Counted from the stretch's first letter, positions 49,024 to 60,990 are shown. The stretch is DNA of 64,000 nt from Calcarisporiella thermophila CBS 279.70 (GCF_041956535.1 NW_027192216.1:186757-250756), one strand, 5' to 3'. The notes: generated by a model from the sequence alone, not told the origin. Numbers and translations: made by a program.

Positions 49024-51959
49024 CTACTGTAATAATTTCAGTAACTTTTCTCGCATCCTCCCTTTTCGTTCACCTTCAACCTGATAGCCATTATTCCCTC
49101 GGCTTGGATCACTCTCTCTACTACCCTGGCTAATGCCTGATTCAAAGCTTCCGGTGCTCCTATGTGGAGTCAATGGAAATGCAGTCGAGGGGGGAGCCGA
49201 TTCTGGCCTGCGTGCTTCATTTTCGATTCGCCGTACAACACCTCCAACCGGACCTCTAATCCCACTTGTAACCGTGGATGATATCGCTGACTCAGAGGCA
49301 TTGGATGCTCCACGATTCAGAAAAGGCCGCTGCGGTATACTCAATCGCTGAAACATCGAAGGCTTGTTCTTCTGTTTGGGTGGAACAGGTGGGGCTTGCG
49401 ATTGAGGAGGCAAAGGCGGGAGAGCAGGCAGATCAGGCATACCAAGATGAAGGCGCTTCATGCATGTAACGAATTCCTCCGGAGTCCACACGTGCGTTGA
49501 GCCGATAACAACGTCAATGTTGTGTTGTTGAGAAATCTCATAAGCAGAGCGGATTTCAGAGTAGCTCATTCCACCCGCAATAAAGAGGAAAAGGCGAGGG
49601 CCTGAACTGAAAGTATCGACAGAATCAGAGGGAAGAGACTTTTTATGCCAACCAGGATTCGACCTATAGAATTCTTCAAATATAAACCCGATGTTAAGTT
49701 AAAAGTGATGAAAATAATATATTTACGCGCGCAACGCGGTGTTAGTCGGGTTTGCCTCTACACTTTGGCTCATTACGGATGGCCCCTGCTCTCTTAGATA
49801 CGGAAAGAGCTCCTTATCGATTGTTCCATCAAGATGACTCTGAAACAATTTCGGGACGTCTTCATATAATAATAAAATTCATCTGCTAAATCCATATCAT
49901 TTACCTCTAATACTCGCTTCACCATAGGAATGAAACGTGAGAGTTCATAATCTATGCCTCCTTTTTTCTTTTTCTTTTTTAATTTCAGTTTCTCCCATCC
50001 ATCTTTTCGCTCCACTTTTGTCAGCGGGTAACCTAAGAGTTTAAGGTTCTCTACGGCTTGGCGGCCCTCTTCCGAAGCTCTCAAATGCTGCATAATTCCA
50101 GAAATATCATCAGAAGTTGAGTTGGACCCTATTTTGGAGGTGAGGTAAAGCATAGTGAGGCGAAGTTTATCAGTAGGGCTACATGAATAAATACGGGTAA
50201 GAGATTGCAAAATTTCAGACTTAGGTTAGGTATATACTCAATGAATGGGTTATCTAATAACATATATACGTCTAGCGTTATATTTTGTGGTTTTTCTCCG
50301 GTTGTCGTTTTCCCCGTTGCTACAGTCTACTAGCCCGATAAACGATGAAATGAAAAATAGCCTAAGGTAAACTAGTTTACCTGCTCAACTGAGGCTAGTT
50401 CATTCAATCTTCTTCGTTCGAATACAGCCATGCACTCCTGAGCGATGTTGATATGCGTTGAGAACTTTAGATAAATTATGTTAGTAAAGGTTCAAAGAGA
50501 CTTGTTAAAATTAGATATTGCTCTACTTTGGCCTTCATATCTTGAAACTGCGGTGCCTCGGCCATCATTCCCTTCAAATCCTCCAAAGTCATTGCCTGAC
50601 CCCGGGCTTGCACTGCCTTGCTTCCTCCCACGAAAAGAGCAAACCGATCTACAAGATATTGAGTGCAATCGGCTATATGCATATGCCTGATTTGAGTATA
50701 GATGTCATCGTTCTCATCAATAATGGCCTCTGTTTTTGCTGATGATCCATCCGAAGATTTATACATGTATCTAAAATTAACCGGTTATTACAGTTGCATT
50801 ACAAATAGGATCGGAAAGCAAACATACGAATATTTCCGACCATTTTCGATAGGCAATAAATCATTTGCCATCGCCTGGTAGGTAAATTCATGCAATAGTG
50901 GAGTGTTAATATCCATGGATCGATCAATGATAATTAGTGTGCTGCGTTCCTGTGAAGAAGACTATAGACTATATATGAGTACAAAGGGAAATAAGAAAAC
51001 AAAATAAGCGTTGGGATAACCACAGTGTATTGACGAAAATGCGTGTCAAGCTCGCGTTGAAGTTGATCGGCCAGCCAATATGCGTTTGAACGGTTCCCAG
51101 CGAGTGTTTGCCGGGCGCGAGGTCGGTAATATCTAATGATCGGGTTATCATGTAGTGTTGCGAAAACCGACATCAACTAAATAGTTCAAATTAGTCAAAT
51201 TTCATAAATTGTAACCTCCAGCAAACTGATAAGCATACTCGTCTTGCTATCCTAATAATATCAAATTCCAACTTTCTTACTTCTGCGGGAGAATAGAGAG
51301 TGAAAAAACTCATCGGCATATCAAGTGAAAAAGCCTTTGACTCAAGAACTAGAATATGAGCAAAAACAAGAGTCGATATTAGTAAGAAAATTGTGGTACT
51401 GTGAAATCGCAAAGATTTTCTACCCAAAAAATCACTATTCAATTCCTTCAAGGTTTGCACGTATTTATCAGCTCCCGCTCTCCTTAATCTCGTGTGAAGT
51501 TCCCCAAAAAGCTTTTCATCTAGCATTGACGTGAACAAAAGATGAGCCGCTGCATACATTCTCTTTCCGTCCGTAAAATCCTCAACTATCTGTGAAATAG
51601 ACTGAATTGTAGGAGTAACCAGATAGATAGCTTCGAGGCTATTGTGATGAGAGCGGGGTCGCTCGAGACTCTCAACGGCTAGGAATAGAACAAATGAATC
51701 TTCAGAAATTCAACACTAATTTCATAAGAACTAACTTGTGATATTTTCCTCTAAAATATCGTACATGTTACACGCAGCAGACAAAAGTTTTAGCGATCGA
51801 GAGTCGGCTACCAAGACCTTGTAGCGACTTGGAGATTTTAATGCACGCACATTTTCCAGGAATCCTTTATTAAAACAAAGTGTGTTAATATACTAAAATG
51901 GAAGAAAATTTGAATGTGTAGCTCGCACTTCTCTTAAGGATCTCAGCCAAGGATGTCAT
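49024..51959 (-). CDS. SEC1: Sec1/Munc18-family protein, exocytic type
   Basis: SM proteins bind syntaxin SNAREs and promote vesicle fusion, here probably exocytosis. The start [11 protein letters not shown] at 51959 leads into [20 protein letters not shown]. Many short exons follow in order: [37 protein letters not shown], a loop with [54 protein letters not shown], then [20 protein letters not shown] and [18 protein letters not shown], the canonical SM C-terminus. Beyond that comes a ~130-residue Pro/Ser-rich extension with [17 protein letters not shown], a candidate SH3-binding tail, ending REKLLKLLQ. The extension is longer than in animal Munc18. It is divergent from the rhodanese gene, with a spacer of only 104 bp. 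Confidence 0.88.
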
Positions 51960-52063
51960 TTCTACCAATAATTGGATAGCATTTGACAAAAGTTCAACAG
52001 ATTTCACTTTATTCTCAGTTAAATGACTGCTTTTTGTGAATTAATTTAAATATAGTTTTCTTT

Positions 52064-52642
52064 ATGCTTCCTCTTCTCAATCGCAGGTTTTTCAGGCATA
52101 TCCAGAGAATGTCCTCAAACCCTAGTCTATATATCGAAAATGAGGAGCTAGCTTCCATAATCAAAAATAAAGCTCTGGTATCCCAGAAAGATTATATCAT
52201 TTTTGATGTTCGAGATGATGACTTCGAAGTAAGTCCTTGGAGAGAAATGTAAAGTGAAAATATTAATAGAAAAGAATTTGTATATAAATGTAGGGTGGAA
52301 ATATCCCGGGCGCATACAATTTGCCATCACGCTTGTTATCAGACAAACTGTTTGACCTAGTTAAAGTACATCAAGATTGTCCTCTAGTTATTTTTCACTG
52401 TGCTCTCTCCCAAGTGCGAGGTCCAAAAGCTGCGAGATTGTACAAAGAGTAGCTACATGATTTATTATCTGCTTTCATCATTTATATAAACATGCTATCT
52501 ATTTAATAGAGCTAGATCGCTGTGCGGAATTAATACATCACAGAGAGTGAGTGTACTTCGCGGGGGATTCGCTGCCTGGCAGGCCAAGTATCGCGATGAT
52601 CCGCTACTCGTCGAAAACTTTGATATTGACTTTTGGAGTTAA
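52064..52642 (+). CDS. Cdc25/ACR2-type rhodanese-fold phosphatase or arsenate reductase
   Basis: Three exons (52064-52228, 52294-52448, 52510-52642) join in phase. The rhodanese core is IIFDVRDDDFEGGNIPGAYN, with the active-site loop FHCALSQVRGPKAARLY; HCx5R with a following GP is typical of yeast Acr2/Ych1 and fission-yeast Ibp1. Then VSVLRGGFAAWQAKY closes the fold. An N-terminal MLPLLNRRFFRHIQR could be mitochondrial; a second start is MSSNPSLYIE. Members act as arsenate reductases or small phosphatases; which applies cannot be decided here. Confidence 0.85.
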
Positions 52643-52903
52643 TCTAAAATACACACCGTATATTTAAACAACGACTAAATTAATAAACTTTCGATACTTG
52701 AGATAGCATACTATGTCATTTATTTATTATTACGATTCAGTATTAACTATATGTTAATGAGGTAAAAACTATTCCAAAAACAGGGCACTGAAATGTACTC
52801 AAAATTTTCCGAAAAAAAAGACTTCACACAATATACAGTAAATATCTTTCAGGTATAAAACCACTTTCAAATGATTTGTTGCTCTGTTGATCTAGGAACA
52901 ACC

Positions 52904-54251
52904 TCAGCATTTTCTCGGGATCCGACTTATCTTTGTGGCCCGATACCCCATTGCTGTTGCAGGTCGTGGAATACTTGATGCATACTCTTTAACTAACGGG
53001 GAAGGCGAACGGTTTATACGAGATATAGACGACCCAGTTAGCTCTTTTTTACTGTATTTTTCAGCCATTTTGGTTGCCCCAGGGTTCTGAACTTGTATCT
53101 TGCAGTTACTACTACTCTCTCCACCATCGTTCTTGCGCTTGTTTATATTTTTCAAACGCTCCTCTGAAGGTTTAAGGCACCCTGAATGCTGATAGTACTG
53201 GCCCTGACTTGATGTAGGTCGGGGATAAAAGCCCAAGCTGGATACAGGACGCGGAATGGATACTGCTTCGGATTTGGGGTTGTTTTTTGAGATTGGTAGC
53301 TCTAGGGCGATAGTATGTGCGCTATTAGCAGCCTTTTGTTCGGTAACTTCCAATTTCTGGATCCAATATGAAACAACAAGAAGCAATAGATTTATCATGC
53401 CTAAATTATAATCCAAATACAAAATAAAAAAATGCTTACCTTCGATGTACTATTACTATCCAACCTCGAAACTGGTGATGCAGGTCCTGAACCACATGAC
53501 ATTTGCTCGAATACTGATTTCAGATTTGCAAATTTTCCTGGCGGCAACCCTGTTGAGATTTTAGCAACCTTGGCCACGACAGGCGGTGTATCATAGTTCT
53601 TATTGGGTGTGACAATGCGTGCTAGAGAGTGGAAATACCAAATAAATTGCTATACAGTTGTTCGTGGAATATTATATTATAAAAACTTACATTCCGTCGG
53701 TGCTATAGAATCTGTGGATATCTCATTATCTCCATGTGGCAATCGCTGCCCACTTTTTGCCATTGCATTTGGCTTATCTTTAGTATTTGTAGTTGGTATG
53801 GATGATGGATATGTTTGTACCAATTTGGGCTTTAACACCCTTGGCGGAACTGCTGAACATTTAGGCTCTCCTTCTGCTACGTCTTCTTCTATTGATCCTG
53901 TCTCCTTTAATACACCAGTAGGAATATTAACACCGTCGACGCTCATGTCCCCAACGAGATCATCGAATTCGCAGTAGAGAAAATCGGCAGAATCATCTTT
54001 TACTATAGACGTAAGCGGATGGTTAAATGCGTAAAAAAAGAATTATATATAAGAAGCGTGTAATAATAGATAGTTGAGTGGGAAAAAAAATTACCTTCAT
54101 TGAGATTACTAAAGAATGCAAGACTCTCCCTTCTCCATATGGACGGGGATTGAAAACCAGAGGGAAACCGCGGGATATTAGGCAGCTTCTGTTGCGAATT
54201 TTGAATTTTGGATCTTTGTAGCAAGTTGTGATCCATTATTTTGGTGGACAT
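52904..54251 (-). CDS. unidentified Ser/Pro-rich basic protein with three SxIP motifs (candidate EB1-binding protein)
   Basis: Four exons (54095-54251, 53691-54002, 53440-53621, 52904-53356) join in phase from MSTKIMDHNLLQRS. I recognise no folded domain. The N-terminal third has a short acidic piece (DDSADFLYCEFDDLVGDM); the middle holds GLPPGKFANLKSVFEQM, the only candidate conserved helix. The rest is disordered, basic and Ser/Pro-rich. Three SxIP motifs occur (PSSIPTT, ASSIPRP, SRIPRK), two of them at the extreme C-terminus followed by basic residues, which is the context EB1-type microtubule end-binding proteins recognise. Function is inferred only from these short motifs. Confidence 0.7.
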
Positions 54252-55068
54252 ATCGGTAGCTATTGTGGGCAGGAACAAGCTACAGGAATATGATTTAAAA
54301 GATTTTTACGCGTTTGCGACGCGTATTAAATATGCATTTAATCTCAGCCTGTATGCAACGGCATTTAATTTATGCCCAATAGATTCTATTTACTTTTTTT
54401 TGGAATTCAAATAAAAGAAAGCTGTCAGACTTCGCATCCACCCTCGCCAAGTGCTTGGAAAAAAACACCGGCAAGATCATCAATGAATGGACTATCGGTG
54501 TAGACCAGAAAGGCCCATTCCGCTTCCCTTTACGGGCAGTGCGATGTCACTCATCAACCAGCTTAAACTGTGTGTCTCTGTTGGAAAACAAAGACGAAGG
54601 TTAACAACTGTATACAGATCCTGTAAAGTACAGTCGATAAGAGTCCAAAAGGGGCACGCGCATGGCACTCTTTTATACTTTGAGGAAAGCGGAGGATTAA
54701 TCTAAGGCAGTATGGGACGCGATTTTTTTTTTAATATATTTGATACCCAGAAACTCCACCGTTTTTGTTTTTCTTATCCTTTCACCGAGTCATCGGAATA
54801 CAAATTTGTATCAATTACGCGTATTGTAAAACGGCAGCTTAGTGAAATACAGTTGCTTTTTAACTCGAACCAAACAATAATTATAGATTATAATAGTTTT
54901 AGGATCAGTGTAGCTATAATATAGCTATGCTGACAAGGTTTGGAATCTCTACATAAATATGAATAATAAATCACTTTGTGGCCAGATCATTTTCCCAGTT
55001 TGAACAAGAATATTATACAAACGAGTAAAGATAGACTTATTTCGGGGAATGAAAAGGCAAAGTTAATG
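54252..55068. other. intergenic region with an orphan coding-like fragment
   Basis: Apart from the fragment at 54410-54604, nothing recognisable; the second half is A/T-rich. Confidence 0.4.
54410..54604 (+). pseudogene. orphan coding-like fragment
   Basis: An open stretch without ATG reads KLSDFASTLAKCLEKN, then TGKIINEWTIGVDQKGPFRF, and ends LLENKDEG at a TAA. Its codons favour C at third positions, unlike the A/T-rich surroundings, suggesting a former coding exon. No family recognised; no splice partner found. Confidence 0.3.
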
Positions 55069-57016
55069 CTATTCAATAGACCTAGCTTCAGTCTGCTTTC
55101 GAAGAGACTCCTCCGTGTTAAATTTATCTGCCTTGATTTGAGCAGGTGTAGCTCTTGGTATTTCTGATTGGGCTGGTCTTCGGAATCTTGGACCGTTCAA
55201 GAACTCTGAGATTGAAGCAGCAGATAGCTTCCTCTCACGAACCTCGGATCCATTGTCATCCATACCACTGTTCTGCCCTTCTAAAGCAGACATTGAAATA
55301 CGCCGGATACGCTCTTGTTTTAAACATTGTAGGCGCTCCCGTCGCGAAACATCCCGTCGGCCCTCTAAACGACGCTGACGACGAGCCAATGCACCACAAT
55401 ATAGCTCTAGCTCCTCGGGAGTGCTGGCAACAATGTGAGGAACTTCAAGCAGATTATTTACTTGATCAACAGCAACTGATGAAGCACGAAAGATGAGACA
55501 AAAAAATCAAATAAATTCGATAAATAATACTTGACGGCTTACCCATGGTAAAGAATGCGTCATTGGTAAACTGTGTTTTCCCAGTATTTAATTCCTCTAG
55601 AAAAATCAAAAAATGCAGCTTAGCAAATACGAGTTCACGCACTTATAAATAGCATACCTCTTTCGACGGTCACATAAATTTCTATGCTTGATTTGAAAGA
55701 ACGTGAAACCATAGATCGAATAATGACCACATCGCCAACATAGGTCGGACGAATAAACTGCAAAGAGTCAATACTGAAATTATCACAATCTAATATTTTA
55801 GCATATTATTCTAAATATAAATCGAACCCGAGATCTCACCTTGCGGTAAGTAGCCAACTACGCGCATGCCTTACTGCGCTCACATAGCAGCAATTTTCCA
55901 TCCATCGCATAATTTGGCCACCAAATGTAATACCTAAGCTATTCGCATGTGGAGGTAAAACCATTTCCACCATTTCGGCAAAGGATTCCTCCATCAACCT
56001 CTCTTTCGGAACACCTTGACCAACGCTAAATGGATACTCTACATTGGTCAGGAGCGGACTTCGTGGAGGTTTCGTTGCATTATCATTATCTCCCACGCTT
56101 TCATTCAATTCCTCCGCATTCTCAGCAAGTTTAAGAACTTCAACGGATACCCTTGCCTCACTAATATCACTCTTAATAGCAGCTAGAGAATGCTTCCTCA
56201 TCAAATCCCGTAGCCTTTCCATCGCCTCTCGTTTACCTTGACGTTTATCTTCCTCACTCTGCGCCAATCGGGCTTGCCGCCGCTTCTCGGCCGCATCATA
56301 CCGCTGTTGCTCTAAATCACTTGCTGGCAATATTTGCGCAACATACACAGGTATCGCTTGATGCTCTTCGGGGTCTGTTTGCTTTACATTTTTGAGCGCG
56401 ACAAAGGTGAAATATGCATGACAACAATAACGACGTGTCCCATTAATGGGATTTTCGGTTTCAACTCGTACACCCACTTCCATTGATGTACGCCATGCCT
56501 TATTAACGGAAGCTTGGACTAAAACTAGTTCACCCACCTTTATAGGATGGAGAAAATGAACTGCATCGGCGGTTCTTGTAACCTAATTTTTTCAATTATA
56601 AATAAAAGAATTTAAAACTGCTCGCTGTTATGTAATTTACACAAGCGTAACCACTATGTCGCTTGGCTGAAATCCCTGCACAGATGTCTATCCAGCTCAA
56701 AATCACTCCACCATAAGCATACCCACGGGTGTCAGCATGGTTAGGAAGTACAATTTCGGTCATATTTACTCTTCAAACGTAATCAGGTTAACTGCACCAA
56801 CCTGAATGGTATAAAATAAGTTTACCTAGATTGGTACGATGGTCTTATGATAGGCCTCTGCTCCTCCTCGATATGCAACGTATTTCTACTGGACTTTGAG
56901 CCGCCACCCTGAGTGCGATCATTTGTAAGTAATCGCACGTTGCGCAGAAGATTAAAGATGTAATTAAATATATAAATGGCCCAAATACGAAGTTCTTGGA
57001 TTATATGCAGAGGCAT
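55069..57016 (-). CDS. double-hotdog acyl-CoA thioesterase (ACOT11/12-like)
   Basis: Hydrolyses fatty acyl-CoA. Exon 1 (56822-57016) gives MPLHIIQELRIWAIY with a hydrophobic N-terminal stretch, then IRPSYQS joined in phase to RVNMTEIVLPNHADTRGYAY (exon from 56770). Two hotdog domains follow: the first with GGVILSWIDICAGISAKRHS and LVLVQASVNKAWRTSMEVGV, the second with MVLPPHANSLGITFGGQIMR, WMENCCYVSAVRHARS and FIRPTYVGDVVIIRSMVSRS. A charged helix lies between them. The C-terminus is a long basic/acidic extension (ARRQRRLEGRRDVSRRERLQ), not a START domain. At least five introns. Confidence 0.88.
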
Positions 57017-57583
57017 TTTCTCATAAACACGAATGTAATGTTTTCGCGAATTATAAATAAAAATGAAGCATAGAAAAGATATTAAATTTCACAGTTGAGT
57101 CACAAGGCGTTTTCAAAACTTCTCCCGGTTTGTTGGCTTCGATTTGGCTTGAGTATGGAAATAAACTCGGAGTCTCCCCAAAAAAGATGAAATTTCAATA
57201 TTTCGAACACCATTACTATAAAAAACTATTCAGTTATAAAGTATTATCTAGAATCGAGAAAAGACTCTCTAAACCATATCTTTAAACATATTTCCTATAA
57301 AGTTCTTTAAACATTTGGATTCATCTTGATTTAATTTATACCAAGTATTTACCAATAAGACATATTTTTTTCAACAAAAGAATTTTATTTTTATAGCACC
57401 CTGTAGAGTTGAAAGGGAAGGGTAACTTCTATTTCAAAATCACTTGGAAGTTATCACCCAGCTAGTTTGGAATGATTTATAAGTGTGAATAGGGTAAGAT
57501 AGCATGTTAAAAGTTGGTTGGAAGTATATTTGATAATTAAAATTCTTTCCTTTCACATATTAATTATTACGCGAAAGAGCAAT
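57017..57583. other. intergenic, left edge of the repeat-rich region
   Basis: A/T-rich; no exon or repeat recognised. Confidence 0.4.
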
Positions 57584-57635
57584 AGAACTGAAAATAACCT
57601 ATATTACTATTGTAATATAGGTTATTTTCAGTTCT
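57584..57635. repeat. perfect 24-bp inverted repeat with 4-nt loop
   Basis: The arms 57584-57607 and 57612-57635 are exact reverse complements around the loop TATT. The arms begin AGAACTGAAAATAACC. No gene overlaps it. It could be a foldback from a miniature element, a small-RNA precursor or an inversion scar. Confidence 0.9.
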
Positions 57636-57884
57636 TCTTTCTGAAGATAGTCAGATAAATTCGCGATCCATCATGATTATTGGAGGCTGTTGACTCTTCT
57701 TCTCCAACCTGTGAATTGATTAAATCTAGTAAAGCATAGGTAGTAAAAAGGTCGATTAGAGATATTGGAAGGGTAACTTATTTTCCAATAACTCGGATCA
57801 TAAGAAAATAAGTATTTTTGGGTCAAGCTTGAGTTTCTATTCGAAAAACTTTTAATAGTGTACAACAGTAAAGAGAACGTTTTT

Positions 57885-57964
57885 TTCGATTTTTGGACGC
57901 GAATTCTTGCGCCCTGTGGTCCATTTAAAATATATTATTCAAGTGAAAAAATTGTGCGTCAGCG
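57885..57964. repeat. diverged dispersed repeat, copy 1
   Basis: Shares GGACGCGA..CTTGCG..CCTG.GGT and the following A/T-rich stretch with 61211-61278, at roughly 75 percent by eye. It may be the end of a decayed retroelement. No gene was seen in the rest of 57636-58369. Confidence 0.5.
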
Positions 57965-58369
57965 CATTCTCTTTTCGTTTTTTACTGTCGCTCACATGGA
58001 TACCATAACCCATATAACACTCTTATGAATAGCAATCTTTCAGGCCACAACAATATTCTCCCAGACTTGCCAGGTGAAGAATTGAAACAAAATTTAACAG
58101 CACATGGTTCCAACTTGAACCGCTAAGACAGCCCCTTCTACGAGGAGAATAATGTAACACAACCAAGCCTCGATCGCCCTCTTGATGCTATGTTTCCCTA
58201 TATGTAATTATTTTGTTTCACAATCTTAATTAACCTCTTCAATTCGGGTCCAACTTATTCTCCATTTAATCCTCGATCTCAGTTATATTGTTCATGGCCT
58301 ACTTATCTCTATTGAATAGGCCTATTTTTTTTTATATTCGGTTCCGAATTCACAACGGTTCCAAAACTG

Positions 58370-58793
58370 CTATATAGCTAGATTTTTCAGCTGATTCAGT
58401 GGGGAGTTGGTTGTGAGAGCTTCATTAAAGAGTTCTAGGAGGAAATGGGCCAGTTCATCTTCGAAAGCACTATAGAACTCAGCTGTCAATCCATCAGGGC
58501 CAGGCGATTTGTTTCGCGGTGCTTTGCGGATCGCTCTTCTTACTTCCTCCTCAGTGATCGGTCGGTCGAGGAGGGTTCGGTGTTCTGGCAATAGAGTGTT
58601 TTCAATGTGGCCTAGGAGTTCTTCTTGATCCGCCGAGGATGTTGGGCTGGCGGAGTATAGTTCTGTGTAGAAGCGGTTTGATAGTATGGCCATTTCACTT
58701 GGGTCCTCAGTATTTGCTCCGTCTGGCTTTTTGAGTGCCGTCATAGATTTGAAATAAAAGATTAGGTCTTCTGCTAGCTGGACAATGGGTTAA
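58370..58793 (-). mobile_element. LINE reverse-transcriptase fragment (start of RT domain)
   Basis: An open minus-strand frame encodes the linker and beginning of a LINE reverse transcriptase: AEDLIFYFKSMTALKKPDGA, a Ser-rich linker, then PITEEEVRRAIRKAPRNKSP followed by GPDGLTAEFYSAF, which is RT block 1-2 of L1-like elements. It stops after NSPLNQLKNLAI, before the catalytic FADD box, so it is a broken copy. The 5' part is also missing beyond a stop near 58794. Confidence 0.85.
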
Positions 58794-59109
58794 ATTCACC
58801 ACGGTCCATAACAAAACTATTACGGGCGAAAGGAGGTTTGTGTGGAGGGGTGTCCGGATCTTGATAAAAATAAGGAATTTATCTTTATAATTCAGGGAAT
58901 TGGTGAGGACAACAAGACAAAATAGATGGGTTTAAATAGGGATGGGAAATCAAGAAAATGACTCGAAATAGATGTTCCCAAGGAAGAACTAAAAGTGCAT
59001 CTTTCCAAAACAAACGATCACAAAGAAACAACAAAAGATCAACAATGCAACCTTAACTTCGGTCATGTGATGTCTTCGGGTGAACCGGCTTACTGTAAAG
59101 ACCACCATC
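58794..59109. other. intergenic between LINE fragments
   Basis: No recognised feature. Confidence 0.35.
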
Positions 59110-59124
59110 TCACCACCCGAGTAT

Positions 59125-59547
59125 TTTTTTTTTTGATCAATCAACGGAGACTTTTATTAGTTTCCGTAGCTTACAAGAGTTTAATGATTACAATGAAATA
59201 AGAAAAGGGGGGAATAAAGGGTAAATTAGATGTATATAGTGATCGGGTATTTGGTGAAAGGTATGAAGTAAAGAGGAGGGGAGGAGGGGAGGAGGGAAAG
59301 AGCGGATTGGGAGAGAGGAAGGGTTGCTTCGTCACTCCAGTTATAGTCTTGCTCTATCCGAACTTTCTATTACCGCTCCCTGAGTGCACCGCCTTCTTCG
59401 GAATAACTCTATCTCTCGTCTTTTACGTGCCTTTATCAGTTCACCTCCGATAGCCTCCTCGATGTCCATTTTGGAACGGAGGATGATTGTCTCGGGTGAT
59501 GCTCGAGTGCATTCGAAATGGTAGGCGATTCGGTCTCGATGGATTTG
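59125..59547 (-). mobile_element. LINE family 1, 5'-truncated copy 1
   Basis: About 420 bp of the 3' end of a LINE: T-run tail complement, GATCAATCAACGGAGAC, the 3' untranslated region and the last part of ORF2 (C-terminus rich in Arg). It is nearly identical to the copy at 63400-64000. 3' hairpin arms are at 59144-59151 and 59160-59167. It is flanked by the 15-bp duplication TCACCACCCGAGTAT. Confidence 0.85.
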
Positions 59548-59562
59548 TCACCACCCGAGTAT

Positions 59563-59895
59563 TTTTTTGTTCAATTAATGGAAACTTTTATTTAATTTCC
59601 ATATATTACATGAAGTTAATGTCAATGGACTTAACATGACGAGATATAGATCCTTGATCGATAGACGTTCAATCGATATGCGTGTATCGTAGTTGTCGTG
59701 AATAGCCTGTACGTGAAACTAATGTAATCGTTGTACTTATCGTAAGGGCGATCTTTTCAATAATCAAGACTCAGCTTCTGATCAAGTGGACAGCAGTCAC
59801 AAACTAAGAGTAAGTGCTGGTGGGGGAGGTGGGATTCGAAACCACGCCGTTCTCATCGGCATCCCAGGGATAGTCCACTACACTAACCCTCCCCC
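59563..59895 (-). mobile_element. SINE copy b (tRNA-derived head, LINE-like tail)
   Basis: Minus-strand SINE of about 333 bp. The head lies at about 59818-59895: its complement carries A-box-like TAGTGTAGTGG and a B box altered by one inserted base (GGTTTCGAATCC). The tail ends in a shortened T run and a changed GTTCAATTAATGG. The rest matches copies a, c and d. Confidence 0.9.
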
Positions 59896-59979
59896 TCACC
59901 ACCCGAGTATCTAAGTGACTGCTTATGTGACTTTTCCGTACCAAAAGCCAATATCCTCGCAACAAAATGACATATAAGA

Positions 59980-60051
59980 GCTTCGATAGCGCAGTTGGCA
60001 GCGCGTGAGTCTCATAATCTCAAGGTCGTGAGTTCGATCCTCACTCGGAGC
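59980..60051 (+). tRNA. tRNA-Met (CAT), elongator type, second copy
   Basis: Identical over all 72 nt to the copy at 37213, including anticodon loop CTCATAA. The flanks differ, so this is not a recent local duplication of a larger block. Confidence 0.95.
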
Positions 60052-60659
60052 ACTAATCTTTTTTGCATTTCATATTTGCTCTAAAATAATATTCAATATT
60101 ATTACCGGCATATTATTTTGCTGACCAAGGATCTATATTTGTAGAGTGCCCTTATTAAATTTAATCAGGTAGGTAGAGTTACATCAAAATTATAGAGATT
60201 TAACACCCCTGGCCAGCATTTGCTTTTTACAGATTATTAATAGAAGGTAAAATCAAGGGTCGTATGCCTTTGTGTAGGTTATATCCAATTGCCGACAGAG
60301 GTAGGAAATAGAAATAGCGGAAAACCCAGACACACGAGTGCATTTATTTATGGTAGATCTACATATAACCTGACAATACTATTAATTACATTCAAGTTAA
60401 TTAAACTATATTTAATCAACAAAATATAGTTTACATTTCTACATGTAAAATACCCACAATATTGCACTAATTCACAAGTCTATCGGATGAAGGTTTTACA
60501 CTCCATTACAAAAATCGCTAAAAATTATCTACCTTATACTTTGTAATTTTAAAGATATATGGATTTTAAATGTATATCTTATCGGATTTTGGACATCAGG
60601 TATGCCACCGGGTATCAGTTTTCAAATGTTAAATGTGTATATACCTTTTTAACATGCGC
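60052..60659. other. intergenic after tRNA-Met
   Basis: A/T-rich, no gene recognised. Confidence 0.35.
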
Positions 60660-60990
60660 TGGCATGGATGTACCAGTTCTCATACTGCTACAATGCTGCA
60701 GATTCTAAGTACTTCTTGAAAAACGTGTACCGATTGTGTCTTTGCGGTTTCAAAACGAGAACACTTCGTGAATGGAATATTTACAAATGGTGATAACTCG
60801 TTCAAAGAAAATGCGCCAGCATATTGAACGATGTCTTGGGGATATTTTGGCGTAATTGGATGAGTACTCAAATTTTTATACACCCTAGCTATTGATACAT
60901 GCTCTTGCTAGAATTGAGGCACCAGTATGTTTGATTACAAAGAGTGGTTATGCTAATAGAATCGCCTCGGTCAAGTGGAGTAAGGTAGAT
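60660..60990 (-). mobile_element. decayed LINE family 2 fragment (ORF2 C-terminal part)
   Basis: By eye it matches the ORF2 portion of the better copy at 62750-63010, for example ATTGAGGCACCA.TATGTT and GGTCAAGTGGAGTA. Many substitutions towards A/T and indels break the frame. Confidence 0.6.

Larger units (their letters stand above)
59110..59910. repeat. triple target-site duplication around nested LINE and SINE
   Basis: TCACCACCCGAGTAT occurs at 59110-59124, 59548-59562 and 59896-59910. The first two flank the LINE fragment and the last two flank SINE copy b, so two insertions used the same site. Confidence 0.9.
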
